Assembly (NCBI GenBank): GCA_034766995.1 | Contig: CM068315.1 | Location: 9,496,510-9,560,509, forward strand | Length of the DNA stretch: 64,000 bases | From: Acanthacorydalis orientalis | Taxonomy: Eukaryota > Arthropoda > Insecta > Megaloptera > Corydalidae | Direction of reading: 5' to 3' | Part shown: positions 13,658 to 26,277 of the stretch, in pieces | How positions within the stretch are numbered: the stretch's first letter is position 1 | Layout of the letters: the number at the start of each line of letters is the position of its first letter | The notes under the pieces: generated by a model | Databases searched by the model: none | What the model saw: the letters and a program-made list of their open reading frames with translations, nothing else | Told to the model about the DNA's origin: nothing | Made by a program: the position numbers and the translations under genes

Positions 13658-14439
13658 TACACATGTTATAAGTATATTTATAACAACTACTACATAAAGG
13701 GATTGAAAAATAATTCAACGAGAAAAAAAACTTGAAACTACTAATTCATTTTAATGTATGATAATAAAACATAGATTTTAATTAATTAAATTCTTTTTAT
13801 TATTTGTCAATATTAGAAAAAAATTTAAGATTTGCGAAAAATAAAAAAAAACGACTCACTAATTATGTTAAATGATTAAATATGTTATACGATAAAATCG
13901 TTTAAAATATTTTTAATCTTCAAAGTAGTTAAAAGTAATTTAATATCCTGTCATTCAATTAGTGTAAAGAATTTAATTAAAAATTTATAAAACAACATTA
14001 AAAATATCCATAAATATGGATGAAACAATAAATTTTTCGATATAATAAAAGGGAAATTAATCATATTTTATATTTATAAATATAATATATAATTTTGTTG
14101 AAAGTGTGATGTCACGATTATAAAATATTTATTTCGTATAAAAAAAAACAATAATGTTAAAAGCATTTCATATGATGTCAGTTTAATCAAAGTTTTCGAA
14201 TAGAATATATAACTTTGTACATATAAAGATTTAAACTTAAATGCCAACTGTGTGATTTTGTTGAATATTTAAAAAATACCAAGAGAAAAAGGATATAAAT
14301 GTTAAACAATTAAAATTTTCAATTTATTTTTGCACGTTTTTTAATTTTTCAGAGTATTTAAAATTGATTTCCATTAAAAAAAAATCGAACACAAAACATT
14401 ACTCTCGTTAAAAGCAAATAATAAAGTCGAGAACGCGCG
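13658..14439. other. AT-rich spacer
   Basis: No open frame, repeat or motif that I can support. Confidence 0.5.
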
Positions 14440-15075
14440 TTAATAATTCACTCGATTTGATAAAAAAATCCACGGTTCCCGATCTGAATATTTCACAGTC
14501 ATAGTGGGATTAAAACTGATTACATAGTTGAATTCCTCGAACGATATTAATTTTAAAAACAATTTAAAAGTGAGAGGTTTATGATGAGAGGATGCTGCGA
14601 GGACGATGATGTCGTCGTCGTCGTCGACAACGGACGCATCCACTGATTCCCGGCATAATAGTATCCTAGTAGTAATCCCCAGTTCCGCATCACCTGATAA
14701 AAAATCAAGTTATAGAGCGGGAAAGGGTGAGCCTGCACGCTGCGTCCGACCGTTCGTTCGTTGTTACCCGTCGTCAGCGTGGGATGGAAAGGATGATTTT
14801 ATACAGAGTTTGAGAGTACACGCCCGGTATCTTTCCAATGAGCACTTGCATTCAACTGATTGAGCATTTTGATGGATGACGACGATGAGGAGTTTTTTAA
14901 GTAATTGACTTGAATGGATTACTTGATGGGATTTCACAGTGCGATGCGTATCCATATTAAATCTTTTATAGGGATATAAAAAGTACGGAGGGAAAACGAG
15001 TGAAACTCCGTGCTGTTCTCAAAATCTGATTCTTATCGCGTTCGAAGTATTAAGATTCGATATTTGATTTCGGAT
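14440..15075. other. GC-richer island with a short (GTC)n run
   Basis: The island has a (GTC) trinucleotide run at about 14608-14625. The longest frame (14606-14863, plus, 85 codons) starts with polyserine from that run and has no family resemblance. I cannot show splice sites. Regulatory island or exon are both possible. Confidence 0.3.
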
Positions 15076-15105
15076 TTTAAATGCGTGACGATGAAAAATA
15101 TGTAT

Positions 15106-15107
<2 letters not shown>

Positions 15108-15136
<29 letters not shown>
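15108..15136. repeat. (TA)n microsatellite
   Basis: Short uninterrupted TA tract. Confidence 0.9.
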
Positions 15137-15139
<3 letters not shown>

Positions 15140-15718
15140 TTTAATAAATTCATTACATTCGACGTGATGGAATTTAGATATATACATTTTTCGTTATATT
15201 TTTTTCCCTCTTATATGATTTGATGCTTACATATTTTTATCACTCTAAATAAATTGCAAATATATTTTTAAATAAAGTGAATTGATTCATGTAGTTGATA
15301 TATTTTTTTTTCAAATTTCGACGGGTTTCAGTTGAAATATATGTAAAGTTAATGTTAAAAACAAATAATAACTTTTTATTTCATTAAAAAATTATATCAC
15401 TAATACATTTTCTAAAATTATATCTCATTTGATTAAATTTTCTAGTTTTTTTTGTATGTTTGTTAGCTTTATTTCGCATAAAAGGAATTTTATTTATTGG
15501 AAAAAATAAAATGATATGTTATATTTATATATTTTTGGTTTGTAACTGAATTTAAATAAAAATATAAATGTCTTTTAAAAACTTAACAAACTTAATAATG
15601 TATATTTTAAATATTAACTGATTTATACAAAATATTTTTGTAGATAGAAATGCTGTTACAATGGAAGTTTTATTTTTTTGTCCGCTTGTATTAAATTAAT
15701 TTTATGGTTTAAATATTG

Positions 15719-16362
15719 TTAGCACTTTGAGGCCAGATATATTTAAGATATATATAATATTTTAAGATATATTTAAAGGTCACTAATCTCTTTCTAATGA
15801 GACTAAATTTATAACTTTTTCTTTCATTAAAAAAAAGTACGGCTGTCTAAAGATCAGAAAATTGTGTTTTTTTTTTTCATTTGAAAACCTATAAAAATTG
15901 TGAACTTAAAAATTGGGTAGAATAATATTTTTTTCCCAAAAGTTCATCATTGGAAGAAAGCGTACAAAAATTTCGAGTCTATGTCCAGGTACAAGATGTG
16001 ACCGATGTGATACCGTTTTGTGCACACTTGATTGTTTTAAATTTTTTTACACTAATGGTATTGGTATTCCATCAACAGTAATGGTATTTCTGCAAATTTT
16101 CAGTTGTCATCAATTTTTCGGCTTCCAATTATATGTTTTCAAACACGAAATTTATAATTCCTTGAATATTATCAACGATTTTCCACGATATATCAGATAG
16201 ATGTGAAATTTCTTATGGTTAATCTGAATTAACATATTTTTTTTCTTGTAACTGACAAATTTGCAATTTTCATTTAGCTTATGATAAAAGAAGTCCAATT
16301 AATCAAAAATATTTGTTAAAAACTTTATCATCCTTTCTCCCTCTCTGGCTCCCAAGGGTTAA
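15719..16362 (+). mobile_element. piggyBac-like element remnant
   Basis: The right end reads GAGCCAGAGAGG when inverted and finishes in CCCAAGGGTTAA. The left end at 15719 (TTAGCACTTTGAGGCCAGA) is an imperfect inverted match, with one change from TTAA. Inside is a relic of a piggyBac transposase C-terminus (separate entry). At 644 bp, most of the transposase gene has been lost. Confidence 0.6.
15913..16200 (+). pseudogene. piggyBac transposase C-terminal cysteine-rich domain, fragment
   Basis: A 95-codon open frame contains a segment with GRKRTK followed by five cysteines: SLCPGTRCDRCDTVLCTLDC and then FKFFYT. Spaced cysteine pairs followed by a terminal C-F-x-x-[FY]-[HY] are typical of the zinc-binding domain that ends piggyBac transposases. 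The catalytic DDD region is absent. Sequence after about codon 50 is AT-rich and unlike the family, so the true relic is probably about 15950-16055. It lies between TTAA-type ends, in agreement with the assignment. It cannot be functional. Confidence 0.5.
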
Positions 16363-17761
16363 AGAATGTAAATTACTTAGGTACATTTTTAAAACCAATT
16401 TTAAAAAGTCAATTTTTTTAGCCATGTATTTTTGAATGATATACAAATTTAAACATTTATAATAATGCTAAATGAGATTTCAATTATTGTTTTTTTTTTA
16501 TTTTATGTATTTTAATAAATTTAGTTCATTACAGTTTAAAATAAATTGTTTAGAAAGGTCAAACTTAAATTGAATAGTTCCGTTACACACATGTCAAGTT
16601 GTTTTTTGACGAGTAAATATATTATTTAAAATTAAAAATATAATTTTTACAAAAAATTATATATAATTTATTTAATTAGACAAATGTTGCCCGAGCCTAA
16701 TGAACCAAACACACTCTATACATACACTTTTATAACTAATATTTTATACCGTCTCCTTTTTAATTTGGACTGATTTATTTGGTGTTATTTCTACCATTGC
16801 TTGTATTTCGAAAAAAAATTAGTTTGACGTTGTATTAAAAAATATAACTATAAATAGATAATTTATATTTATTTGTGTAAATTAGACTTCTACAAATAAC
16901 TCCTATTCTAATTACTGGTGTAAAGAATTTTATAAATAATTTAATATTTTTTTATCAGGTATTAAGTTCTAAAATAATTAAGACATTTTTAAAATCCTTA
17001 TATATCGTACAACTTGACTAATTCAATTATATTTGACTGTATATTTGTTAAAATAGTAATTGCATGTCATGATATTCATTATTGTATCCATTTTTCGTAG
17101 TGATAAATAAATGATAGATGTATCGAACTTCCCCTAAGACTTTCAAATAAACTCCGTCGAAAACCATTAATTTAGCAAATTATAGACAAGTAAATAGTGC
17201 GGTAAACTGTTAATGAACTTATTTGAATTCAACGATCACCATATATCATCATGACAATATATCATCTTTAGAATATATATACGGCACCCTTCATCGTCTC
17301 CTTGACTGAAGAAATGTAATCCAGCAATAAATTTTTTACCATCCTAATGTATTAAAGAATCTCGATTTTAAATTTTAGCGTGTTTTGCTTACCATTTTTC
17401 TGGTATTCTGATATATTTTCATGTTTTCCTGTAATATTTTCATCAAAAATTCTACTCATAATATTCTTTTACAATGAAATATTAATGATATTATAAATTT
17501 ATGCGTTTTATATATTTTTTGACGTTTCAATTTCGAAATGGAATTATATTTAAAATTTGCTATGTGGCATCTTCAATCATGAAGAAATAATATTTATTTA
17601 GATTTAAATAATGAACAATTCAAACCTAAATGTATAATTGAAGGTGCTACAAATATCATTTGACTTTCAGTACTAATGAACATAGTTATTGATATGATTT
17701 AAAAACACGTGTATTAATTCATTCATTCGAGTCCTGAATGCTTAGAATCTTAATAAGTAAT
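16363..17761. other. AT-rich spacer
   Basis: About 1.4 kb without a recognisable gene, element end or conserved motif. Confidence 0.5.
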
Positions 17762-17946
17762 GTAGTTCTGAAGATATTTTTTACATATAAACGGACCTGT
17801 TATAAATGAACAGCATCAATTAAAAGATATGGCGGCTCTGATAATAGAAGAAAATTCTGGTTATTTTCTTAACTTATGTTTGTTATTTAAGATTTGTCCC
17901 AAATAAATATTCGGTCTAATTAACTGATGGCTCAATAAAACGAAAT
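17762..17946 (+). repeat. Dispersed block X, copy 1
   Basis: This block is the reverse complement of 31752-31970 with clear similarity along its length. Shared words include TTCTGAAGATATTTTTTACA, GGTTATTTTCTTAA and TTTGTCCCAAATAAA. In both loci X is followed, in the same relative orientation, by a TA tract and then the 5' part of a short mariner derivative. Confidence 0.7.
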
Positions 17947-17954
17947 TTAGAGTA

Positions 17955-18018
17955 TATACATACACACACATACACATATATATATATGTATATATATATG
18001 TATATGTATATGTATATA

Positions 18019-18074
<56 letters not shown>
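17955..18074. repeat. Compound TA/CA microsatellite
   Basis: CA-rich start, then TATATG and TA repeats running directly into the mariner end at 18075. Confidence 0.95.
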
Positions 18075-18078
<4 letters not shown>

Positions 18079-18642
18079 GTTGTTAAAAAATAATTGCGGT
18101 TTTTATTTTCTGAAATTTAACCTTAATTTTTTCAATGAAATTGTTATTTCGTCGGGTTCGCATTAATATCATTTTAAAGTGCATTTTTCGGTCTATATTT
18201 TGGTAATGTGGACTTTTGTTTTATTATTAATTTTTCTTCAAATTGGGCTATTGAATTAAAGATGGAAAAGAAGCAAATAAGAGTAATTGTTTTGTTCAAG
18301 TTCTATACGGGTAGTAAACCAGCAGAAATTGCTCGAAAATTAAATGATACTTTTGGTGTGGGTACTGTTAAGGAACGTACGGTGCAATGGTGGTTCTAAA
18401 AATTTATTTCTGAGGACGGGAGCCTCGAAGGTGAAGAAGGTCTCAGGCATTCTTCTTCAGTTCATAACGACCAACTGAAGACGTTAGTTACATCAGAACC
18501 ACGTACAACAATTGGAGAGCTTACAATAAAGTTAAGCGTTTGTGATCCAACAGTTTTGAACTCCTAAAAACTGTTAGGCAAATAAAAGGGAGAAAAATGC
18601 ATATGAATTTAAAGGTCGTAAGCCGCAATTATTTTTCTGTCA

Positions 18643-18648
<6 letters not shown>
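18075..18648 (+). mobile_element. Short mariner deletion derivative, copy 1
   Basis: The 574-bp element is flanked by TA and has inverted ends of about 26 bp: TTAGGTTGTTAAAAAATAAT then TGCGG on the left, and the complement of AAGGTTGACAGAAAAATAAT then TGCGG on the right. It keeps a 5' leader, the start of a transposase frame and a short 3' end, but lacks the catalytic two thirds of a normal mariner of about 1.25 kb. The same junction is seen at 31182, 53374 and 56487. Confidence 0.85.
18262..18582 (+). pseudogene. mariner transposase N-terminal fragment
   Basis: Starting at the ATG at 18262, the frame encodes MEKKQIRVIVLFKF, then a helix-turn-helix region ending VKERTVQWWF, which is the DNA-binding N-terminus of mariner transposases. 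A stop interrupts at 18397; beyond it the same frame continues through SVHNDQLKTLV and a second helix-turn-helix relic ending in DPTVLNS before stopping at about 18567. The catalytic D,D34D domain is missing because of the internal deletion, not point decay. It could not be active; at most the fragment could have bound element ends. Confidence 0.8.
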
Positions 18649-18696
<48 letters not shown>

Positions 18697-18720
18697 TACA
18701 TGTATACATATATATGTCAT
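18649..18720. repeat. (TA)n microsatellite
   Basis: TA tract that begins at the right end of the mariner derivative, with a few TACA and TATG interruptions near 18690-18715. Confidence 0.95.
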
Positions 18721-18934
18721 AGGCAAAGTCCAACGACCAGGCAAAGTCCTACTTTGCCGAAGTAAAACCTCTACTCAGGATTGTATACCTGTGCTTGGAC
18801 AGGGAAAAAAGGGATGAGGGTGATTTAATTCTAATTTTATAAATCAGGATATATATTGAGTAGTCAAATTCGGACTTTGACTGACGATGGTCGAGCAAAG
18901 TCTGACTTTGCCTATTAGTCGGACTTTGTTGAAA
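18721..18934. mobile_element. Small element with hairpin-bearing inverted ends
   Basis: The arms 18721-18760 and 18893-18934 are inverted repeats of about 40 bp. Each carries CAAAGTCC near its tip and, further in, a short hairpin: GGCAAAGT-cct-ACTTTGCC at 18740-18758 and GCAAAGT-ctg-ACTTTGC at 18895-18911. A further GGACTTTG lies near 18872. The core of about 130 bp is non-coding. TA tracts flank both sides, so any TA target duplication cannot be distinguished. The superfamily is unknown. Confidence 0.6.
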
Positions 18935-18936
18935 AC

Positions 18937-18967
<31 letters not shown>

Positions 18968-18968
18968 C

Positions 18969-19055
<87 letters not shown>

Positions 19056-19057
19056 TA
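18937..19057. repeat. (TA)n microsatellite with TACA interruptions
   Basis: About 120 bp. The open frames of repeated Tyr and Ile codons on both strands are artefacts of this tract. Confidence 0.95.
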
Positions 19058-19271
19058 TGCATCAAATGATACTCAATGTTTTATATAGTGAAATTAATTG
19101 TGCAATTTATTCTTTAACATGTATACATGATTCAATACCACTGATTTTAAATATCTAATTAAACTTGTAAACGATTAGGCAATTTTTTGAAAAATCAAAT
19201 TTATATATTTACTGGTATTTATCTTAAATAACAATTATTTATTTATTTATCTGTCTACATTTATACCTCTT

Positions 19272-19276
<5 letters not shown>

Positions 19277-19329
<53 letters not shown>

Positions 19330-19400
19330 AGTGTATGTATGTAAGTACGTATGTGTATATATATGTATATAGAGAGAGAGAGAGGGAGAGAGAGAGATTT
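19277..19400. repeat. Compound (TA)n-(TG)n-(GA)n microsatellite
   Basis: TA to about 19304, TG to about 19330, a mixed TATG stretch, then GA to about 19398. Confidence 0.95.
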
Positions 19401-20054
19401 ACAAAAAATTGAACTCGAAATTCCAATACAAACAATAATATTTAGATTGTCAACAATTCTTCAATAAAGCAATACTTGAAATATTTCGATTTAGTAGAAA
19501 AAACATGAACGTACAGAATTTCTTATATACCGGATATTTATTTTAGTACGTGTACTACACATCGAATGTAACTTTTTTCGTTCCGTTCGTTTTTATAAAA
19601 TTTCAAAGAACTATTGCAGAAATGAGTTTATTTAGATGACAAAAATACGCTGTGTACCATTGAAATCAATATGTTGGTGCGATTTTTGACATTCTGCATA
19701 TAAAACCAAAGTTATATGAGAAAAGTTTTGTGTAAGCTATGATAAATTCAACATTGAGCTATAAACTAAAAGTTTTTTGTACGTTTCAAGAAATTTTACA
19801 ACGAAGAAATAGTAAATTGGTCGCCTTTTTTCATACGTGCAGTTTCATTCAATTTTTATATAGAGAAATTGAATTGGTTTAATTAAAATATTATATCGAC
19901 AATATTGTGCCATAATTGTTTCAGAAATTAAACAATAAAGACATTTATAAGAAAACTGAAGAAATAAAAATACAATGAAGATAATTGTTTATGTTTACCG
20001 TTTTCCTATATATATTATAATAGAGAAAATAACACTTGTATTAACCATCTTATG

Positions 20055-20119
<65 letters not shown>

Positions 20120-20970
20120 TGTAGAAATGTATTGGTTGTTTTTTGATCTTTCACCTCCAGCACAAGCTATAGTCTCCAATAGCGTCTATCTTTGTTCAGA
20201 CATAATCGATATATGATATTTCTGTATGTCTGCTCGAGCGAAAAGGATTCTGACAGTGAGATGTGGCAAATGTTACTCAAGATATTAAAAGAAATTACTT
20301 ATTATGTTGAGTACAATACATATACAAAGAGATACGAGAGACGTTTACGTCTCCAGTTATTAATAGCGTACAAATTTATTACCAAAACGGTCTGAATAGG
20401 TCTTGTGAACTTTTATATTACATGTTTTATATTCCGGTCGAGATTTTCTATTCTTTCTATGTCTGAGTTTTTTTTCCCAACCAAAAATCGCTTCTTTATA
20501 TAATAATTATTAGTCGTTTTATTTGAATCAAAATGTACGAATAGTTTCTTTTTTTGTCTAGTAATAGATTACATTGGGTAAGATTAGACTTTTTTTGTAT
20601 TATAAAAATCGACAATCTAATATATGAAGACATTTTATGAATGTATATTCGTTTATAAATAAATTGCAGTCCACGAATGGATTACGTTTTATAATACTCA
20701 AGGTACAATATGTCAAGGGATCAAATCTTATTCGATTTTGTTCAATTTTTTTATCAAGAACAAGTTTGTTCAGAAAAATGGAAGATTAAATGTATAGATT
20801 TCTTATACACTAATATATATATATATAACAGAGAAATACTTTATTTATAGTCCTTTTTATTTTTTAAATTAACATTTGATATTCATTAATATAATATTTG
20901 TTTAAATGTAAAATCTTAATTTGAAATTAATATTATTATTTAAAAGAGATTTCTTTGTATGACAATAAAC
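19401..20970. other. AT-rich spacer with (TA)n at 20059-20117
   Basis: No gene recognised. A slightly more complex patch lies at 20125-20400 after the TA tract, with a 67-codon frame of no known family. Confidence 0.5.
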
Positions 20971-21955
20971 TTAACCCCTTATGTTGAGTTTGCTCGTCAT
21001 GAAAAGATAGCATTTTTTTTGTTTAATGTTGAATATACTTTTCATGTAGAAAAGCGACTTTTTACTTGTCACTTAAAAAGTCACTTTTACTATTTATTGT
21101 AAAATTGAGGTAAAAAAAATATATATTTGTAATTTTAACACATTTTAGAATATTTCTCAGCAGCTTCCTCGTTGTTTCGCGAATCTTACGTCTGATATAT
21201 AGAGAAGGTATTATAAGGTGTAATAGAAAAACTTATAAAGTGAATAATGTTTTTATTTATTTTCCCAAATAAATTTTACTGATAGTAATGAAAATATATC
21301 TTTACATCCAAGAAAACGGAAAAGACTGATAACACCTGTAATGTCTTCTAATAAAAGAAGTGATGAGGTTGAAGAAGATAACGAAGATGCGGTTTTACAT
21401 ACAAGGACATAGAAAAGAATATCAGTAATTTCAGCGTCTTCTGATGAAAGTAGTGATGAGGATGAAAAAGATAATGAACCCGATAAAGAAAATAAAAATT
21501 CAAATGTACAATGGAATATTAGAGGTGGAGAGCGAGCACCATTTAAATTTACTGGCCTAAATTTCTCTATTCCCCATTTGTCAAAAAAAATGTGTGTTCT
21601 ATATAGAAAATTTTTTAGATTATGACTTACTAAACATAATAGTAGAGTAAACTAATTTATATGCTAAGCAATATTTGGAAAGTCGCCTGAATTTGAAATA
21701 AAATAAGATTAAATAAGATTAAAAAAATGGATACCAACAAGCAGTAATAAAATACGATCTGTGAATTATTTACTAATAAAATTAAAAAATTTTCACAGAA
21801 ACAACCAAAAGAATTCATCACTTTGTTATAATTTGACTCAATCTTACAGCGCGTGTATTTATTGTATTTTCGTCGAGTATACTCATCATCGCCTAGAAAT
21901 AATTAAGCACATCAGTGCACATTTTCAAAATGAAACAAAACGCTTAAGGGGTTAA
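20971..21955 (+). mobile_element. piggyBac-like element, internally deleted
   Basis: Both ends carry TTAA target duplications: TTAACCCCTTATG at 20971 and CTTAAGGGGTTAA ending at 21955, giving a short perfect inverted tip CCCCTTA. The interior encodes a decayed piggyBac transposase N-terminal region (separate entry). Full-length piggyBac elements are 2 kb or more, so at 985 bp the central and C-terminal coding regions are gone. Confidence 0.8.
21290..21955 (+). pseudogene. piggyBac transposase N-terminal region, broken
   Basis: The relic begins with a basic and acidic low-complexity stretch in which SSDESSDEDE is readable, followed by NVQWN and FKFTGL, which match the acidic N-terminus and the W-x-x-x...F-x-F/FTG region common to piggyBac transposases. 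Further down, around 21620-21690, a frame reads IVE, stop, TNLYAKQYLES, like the IVEETNxYA segment of that family. At least one stop and a frameshift interrupt it, and the catalytic aspartates are not present. It is clearly non-functional. Confidence 0.6.
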
Positions 21956-22649
21956 GTGCAAAAATGTAAACGAAATATTTTTATAGAATAAGAAAAATAA
22001 ATAAAAATTTTATATTCAGATACGTTTCTATTAATATATTAAATGTATTCATGATGTTGGAACTTATTTGCATACTGACTGAGTACTTTTAATAAATACT
22101 CTAGTATTCATTTTTAGTTGTAACCAGTAAATCTGTGCTCCCTCTTTTTTGAGTAAGTACAGAGCACTGAATCTCATGAGCACTGGGTCGCTAAAGTTGT
22201 CTTTTTTTGTAGTTGTAGTAGTTTTTTGAAGTTTAAGGTTGCATTAATAACTAGAGTTATTAGCACACGAAATATTCATACGTAGGTTGGGGATTTCTGT
22301 ATAGTTAAGGAACAATTTTTCATTGTGTCCCGATGGTGTTATTTACCAAAATTTTAACAGCGGAGCTCCAGAGTTTTCAAAAAGGCACCATTATATTGGC
22401 ATTAGTAAGAAAGTTCTAAATCGTTTTAAAGAGAGAAAGAAAATATATTATATGTAGTTATCTTTCAAATATCAATGATGTATAGATACTTATACAGGCA
22501 GTGTACAATAGCCAGTGTGAGAAAAGAATTTAGAAAGAAGTGAGAGAGAAAAATTTAACCAATACAAGTTCATTAAAAAATAATATATGTTATACTGCGG
22601 TATTTTTTAAGAGACCAAAAATATTATTATTATTATGTACATATATATA

Positions 22650-22680
<31 letters not shown>

Positions 22681-22860
22681 TATTAAACTTGTGAAAAATT
22701 CTATTAGTTTGTCTTGAGGACGTTAATTGTATTAGTAATAATAATTACTTAAAATTTTGTAAATTAAATTATAATTAGAAATTAATATCAGTAACTTATC
22801 AAACAAAAAGTTCACAATATTTGTATTAAAGATAACATTCGTACTATATATTATGTCTAA

Positions 22861-22891
<31 letters not shown>

Positions 22892-23606
22892 GTAGTACAA
22901 TTATTATATATTTATATTTAGTGAGAAATTTAATCCGTGTATTAAAATTTAATGACATAGAAATGAATTTATTCACTTCATTGCTCACATCAAAACATTA
23001 AGATATTTAAATTTAAAACAATACACTTGTTCTACACTTTCCAATAAAGTGGAGATTCATAATTTATTTGTCGATATTTGCACGGCTTTAAATTCGTTTT
23101 TACTCCATTAAAATATTCCATTAAACGTTTCACTAACATTGAAAAGACAAATATTCATTATACTTGTACGGTTTTCGTAGACGCAACGCCACACAACTGT
23201 TGCGGCCTTTCTTTTAAAAATACAAATAAAAAGAAGACAAATGTACTATACCAATATTGCCACTGTACAGAAACAGAACTGTTTACATCCAAAAGGACGT
23301 TATTCGTTTGAACGTGTATATAGATGTGTGTTAGTACACGAACGTTTTGTATTTGTATGCATAAAGAATTTTCTCTCTAATTTGGTTCAATGAAAAAAAT
23401 TGCGAATCTCTCTCATTTTGTACGATCTGCATGAATTTAGTTTTCCTTTTAAGTTTTAAATTAAATTTCATTTATTTATTTACTGGAAAAATATATTAAA
23501 ATCTGTACAATATTTGCTTGGTTCTACAAATATTTTAAATAAGTACATATATACAAATGTAAATAATCATATAAATTAGTATATAGATATATACATATGT
23601 GTATAA

Positions 23607-23648
<42 letters not shown>

Positions 23649-23917
23649 CTAATGTTAGCATTTCTTAAAAAATAATTATATAAAGGCAGACAGAGGAATA
23701 TATAAAAATAAAATAATTATATATCGTAGGATATTTAATTATATACAGTATATTTTTATTACGAATTCAAATGTACAAATAAAAAATTAAAAGTTATATT
23801 CAATTTAAAAAATATTCGATATAGTTTTTGTGCTTATTTTTAAAACATAATCAAACATCCCTTTGATGGGAACTAATTATAATTATTGTCCTCAAAATTA
23901 ATATTTTTATTGTTATA

Positions 23918-23969
<52 letters not shown>

Positions 23970-24408
23970 CCTATATTATTAATTAACAATTTATAAAATA
24001 ATGTTCTTAAAAATAAATATAATTTGAGAATGGACAATGTTTTTAATATTTAATATCGCACATTGAAAACAAAATTTATTTTTTCGTGACAGAACAGTTC
24101 CCTTTTTCCACAGCTTCTATTTCCTTAGAGAACATAAGAAATTCCATTAGGATTTACTCTATGTTCATTCTAGATAATTGATTTCATAATGAAAGATAGC
24201 ATGTGACTCACAGTCAAACACGCAACTAAACATACAACTGTGAGTTTTATACTAATCTAAAATGAACATTCTTTGTGTTTATAATATGGAAAATAAATGA
24301 CATGAATGTATGCGTTTCATTTTTTTTATTTAACCATTTTACTTATTTGTATTGATTTTAGAATATAAATAAATTAAAAGTGTTATTTTTACTATTGTAG
24401 TATTATAT
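21956..24408. other. AT-rich spacer with several microsatellites
   Basis: TA or TA/GA tracts lie at about 22638-22682, 22868-22890, 23608-23646 and 23924-23968. A moderately complex patch is at 22130-22450 and another at 23060-23350; neither has a recognisable product. Confidence 0.5.
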
Positions 24409-24890
24409 TTAGGTATAAAGATTAATTCTGTGCCTTTACATTGAATCAATCATAACTTTGTTTTAAATTAAAATATTTTCTCCTCGTTTTGGGATATTAA
24501 AGTGCCAAACTTAACATTTAGAAACACTATATATCTTGGCCAAGCAGTTGTCATAACCTCATAAAACAGTAGTGAAAACGACTGTGTCCGAAAATAGGTA
24601 TAAGAGGTATTGCATAATTTTTGCATTTTAGTGGAAGAAAATGTTTCCGAAACCCCAGGAATAATTTCTTCAGGCTTAGGGGTAGGTCTTGTGGTACATA
24701 AAACATTCAACAAAATGGTAAAACAGTAAAAGAGACCCGCGAATGCATTACGACTTCATAGAATAAAAGCTATCACTTTTTTTCACCTTAATTTGTCAAT
24801 TATCCGATGGAGGTAGCAAATTTATACAAAATAATGCGGATATTTTAAGGATTGAAATGTAGCCAATATTTACTTAAATATTCATTTTCT
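24409..24890 (-). repeat. Dispersed repeat R1, copy 2
   Basis: The longest and least broken R1 copy. On the minus strand an 81-codon frame (24468-24713) is open and includes EVMTTAWPRYIVFLNVKFGT; the matching frame in the copy at 10540 is interrupted by one stop. No enzyme motif is visible and the family is unknown. Confidence 0.7.
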
Positions 24891-24924
24891 ACACAAAGGT
24901 CATCGAATTAATTTGTACACCTTA

Positions 24925-24933
24925 TATATATAT

Positions 24934-24981
<48 letters not shown>
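24925..24981. repeat. (TA)n microsatellite
   Basis: TA tract following a short TATATAAGG stretch. Confidence 0.95.
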
Positions 24982-24985
<4 letters not shown>

Positions 24986-25439
24986 GTTATAATAAATCAA
25001 TCAGTATTTTAAGTGTTACTCGACTTTAAAACTATAGTTAAATAGTTAGAAATTCCTTAAACAATAAAAGTATAATTTTAAATCATTTTTTTATTAAATG
25101 TTATTAATTTAATTATAAATTTGACTTCGTATATAGTTTTATAACTAATAATTTGTTTCAAAAATTGATATAAGTTCTAACCAAAATAATTGTTCATGAT
25201 TACTTAAACTATTTTAAATAATTAAAATATTTTGCATGATCTACAGAAAACAAAAATGAATCATATAAATAAGAAACGTTTGTATGATTTTTTATTATTT
25301 TTTCCTGAACTTGTTTAAAAATTTATTCTACAATTAAAGTTGCCTGATTCCTAACACTCATCTTATATACGTATTTTATGATAGGAAAATGCGAAGATTA
25401 TAATGTATGTAACTGAATTTTCATCAAGACGTAAAAGTG
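24982..25439. other. AT-rich spacer
   Basis: Nothing recognisable. Confidence 0.5.
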
Positions 25440-25990
25440 TACGCTCAAGCGATCAAAAGGAATTTCTGAAGCCAATCACCAACTGAACCGATACGAATAA
25501 TACAACGAGTAGTATAATACAAAGCGGTTAATTGATTATTCGCTGATACTTCGCCGATCTTTATGCATCCGTAGGTAATGCGGAACGTTCGAGAACACAA
25601 GAAAGTATTAGCGGCGAACACACCGTGGCGACGACAACGACGACGGCGGTTCTACGACGCGTACGGCTTGGGAAAAACACGCCCGACATGAAGTGCGCGA
25701 ATGGGAAAAATCGCATTTTTATCGAAGCCAATTTACGTGAAGTGGCAGGCACCGAGTTAAAACCACTCCTGGGGATGATCCGGATTAAGATTACCGAAAC
25801 CTTATCACGCCCATACCGGAATAGTAAGATACATACCGCGCGCATGCCGCCCACCTTCGCCGTCTTGTACTTGGGAACATCGTGAATAAATCCTTTAAGT
25901 TACCCCCTACAAGAAAAGTTTTCAGCGTTTTGAAATTACTAAAGATTATTATACGACTGTTGCCGGTGCCGTCGTGTAAATGAACACGAA
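25440..25990. other. GC-richer CpG island
   Basis: One of the most GC- and CpG-rich blocks in the window. Frames of 97 codons (minus, 25561-25854) and 86 codons (plus, 25625-25885) overlap almost fully, so at most one can be real and neither matches a known family. A donor-like CCGTAG/GTAATG occurs at about 25573. A conserved regulatory island or untranslated exon is the most reasonable reading. Confidence 0.35.
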
Positions 25991-26242
25991 AATGTTTTGT
26001 ATTTTTAGTGCGGATTCTATTATAAAGAACGGGTTGATTGTTAACGAGGAGATTTTCGCTGAGAATAGCGCATTGCTGTTGAATTTGTTTATTTTGTCTT
26101 TATACTTGTATTTACAAATATATTATAAAGCAGTATAAAAAAAACATGAAAGAAAAATGTGCGACGATACATTTTGCTCTTCTATCTTGTTTAAATTTAG
26201 TACAAAAGTATTTCATTATAAAAAAAATTACTGTCGTTTGCG

Positions 26243-26277
<35 letters not shown>

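Noticed and set aside
25561..25885. 97- and 86-codon overlapping frames as genes
   Set aside because: They overlap on opposite strands in CpG-rich sequence with no family resemblance, as expected by chance.
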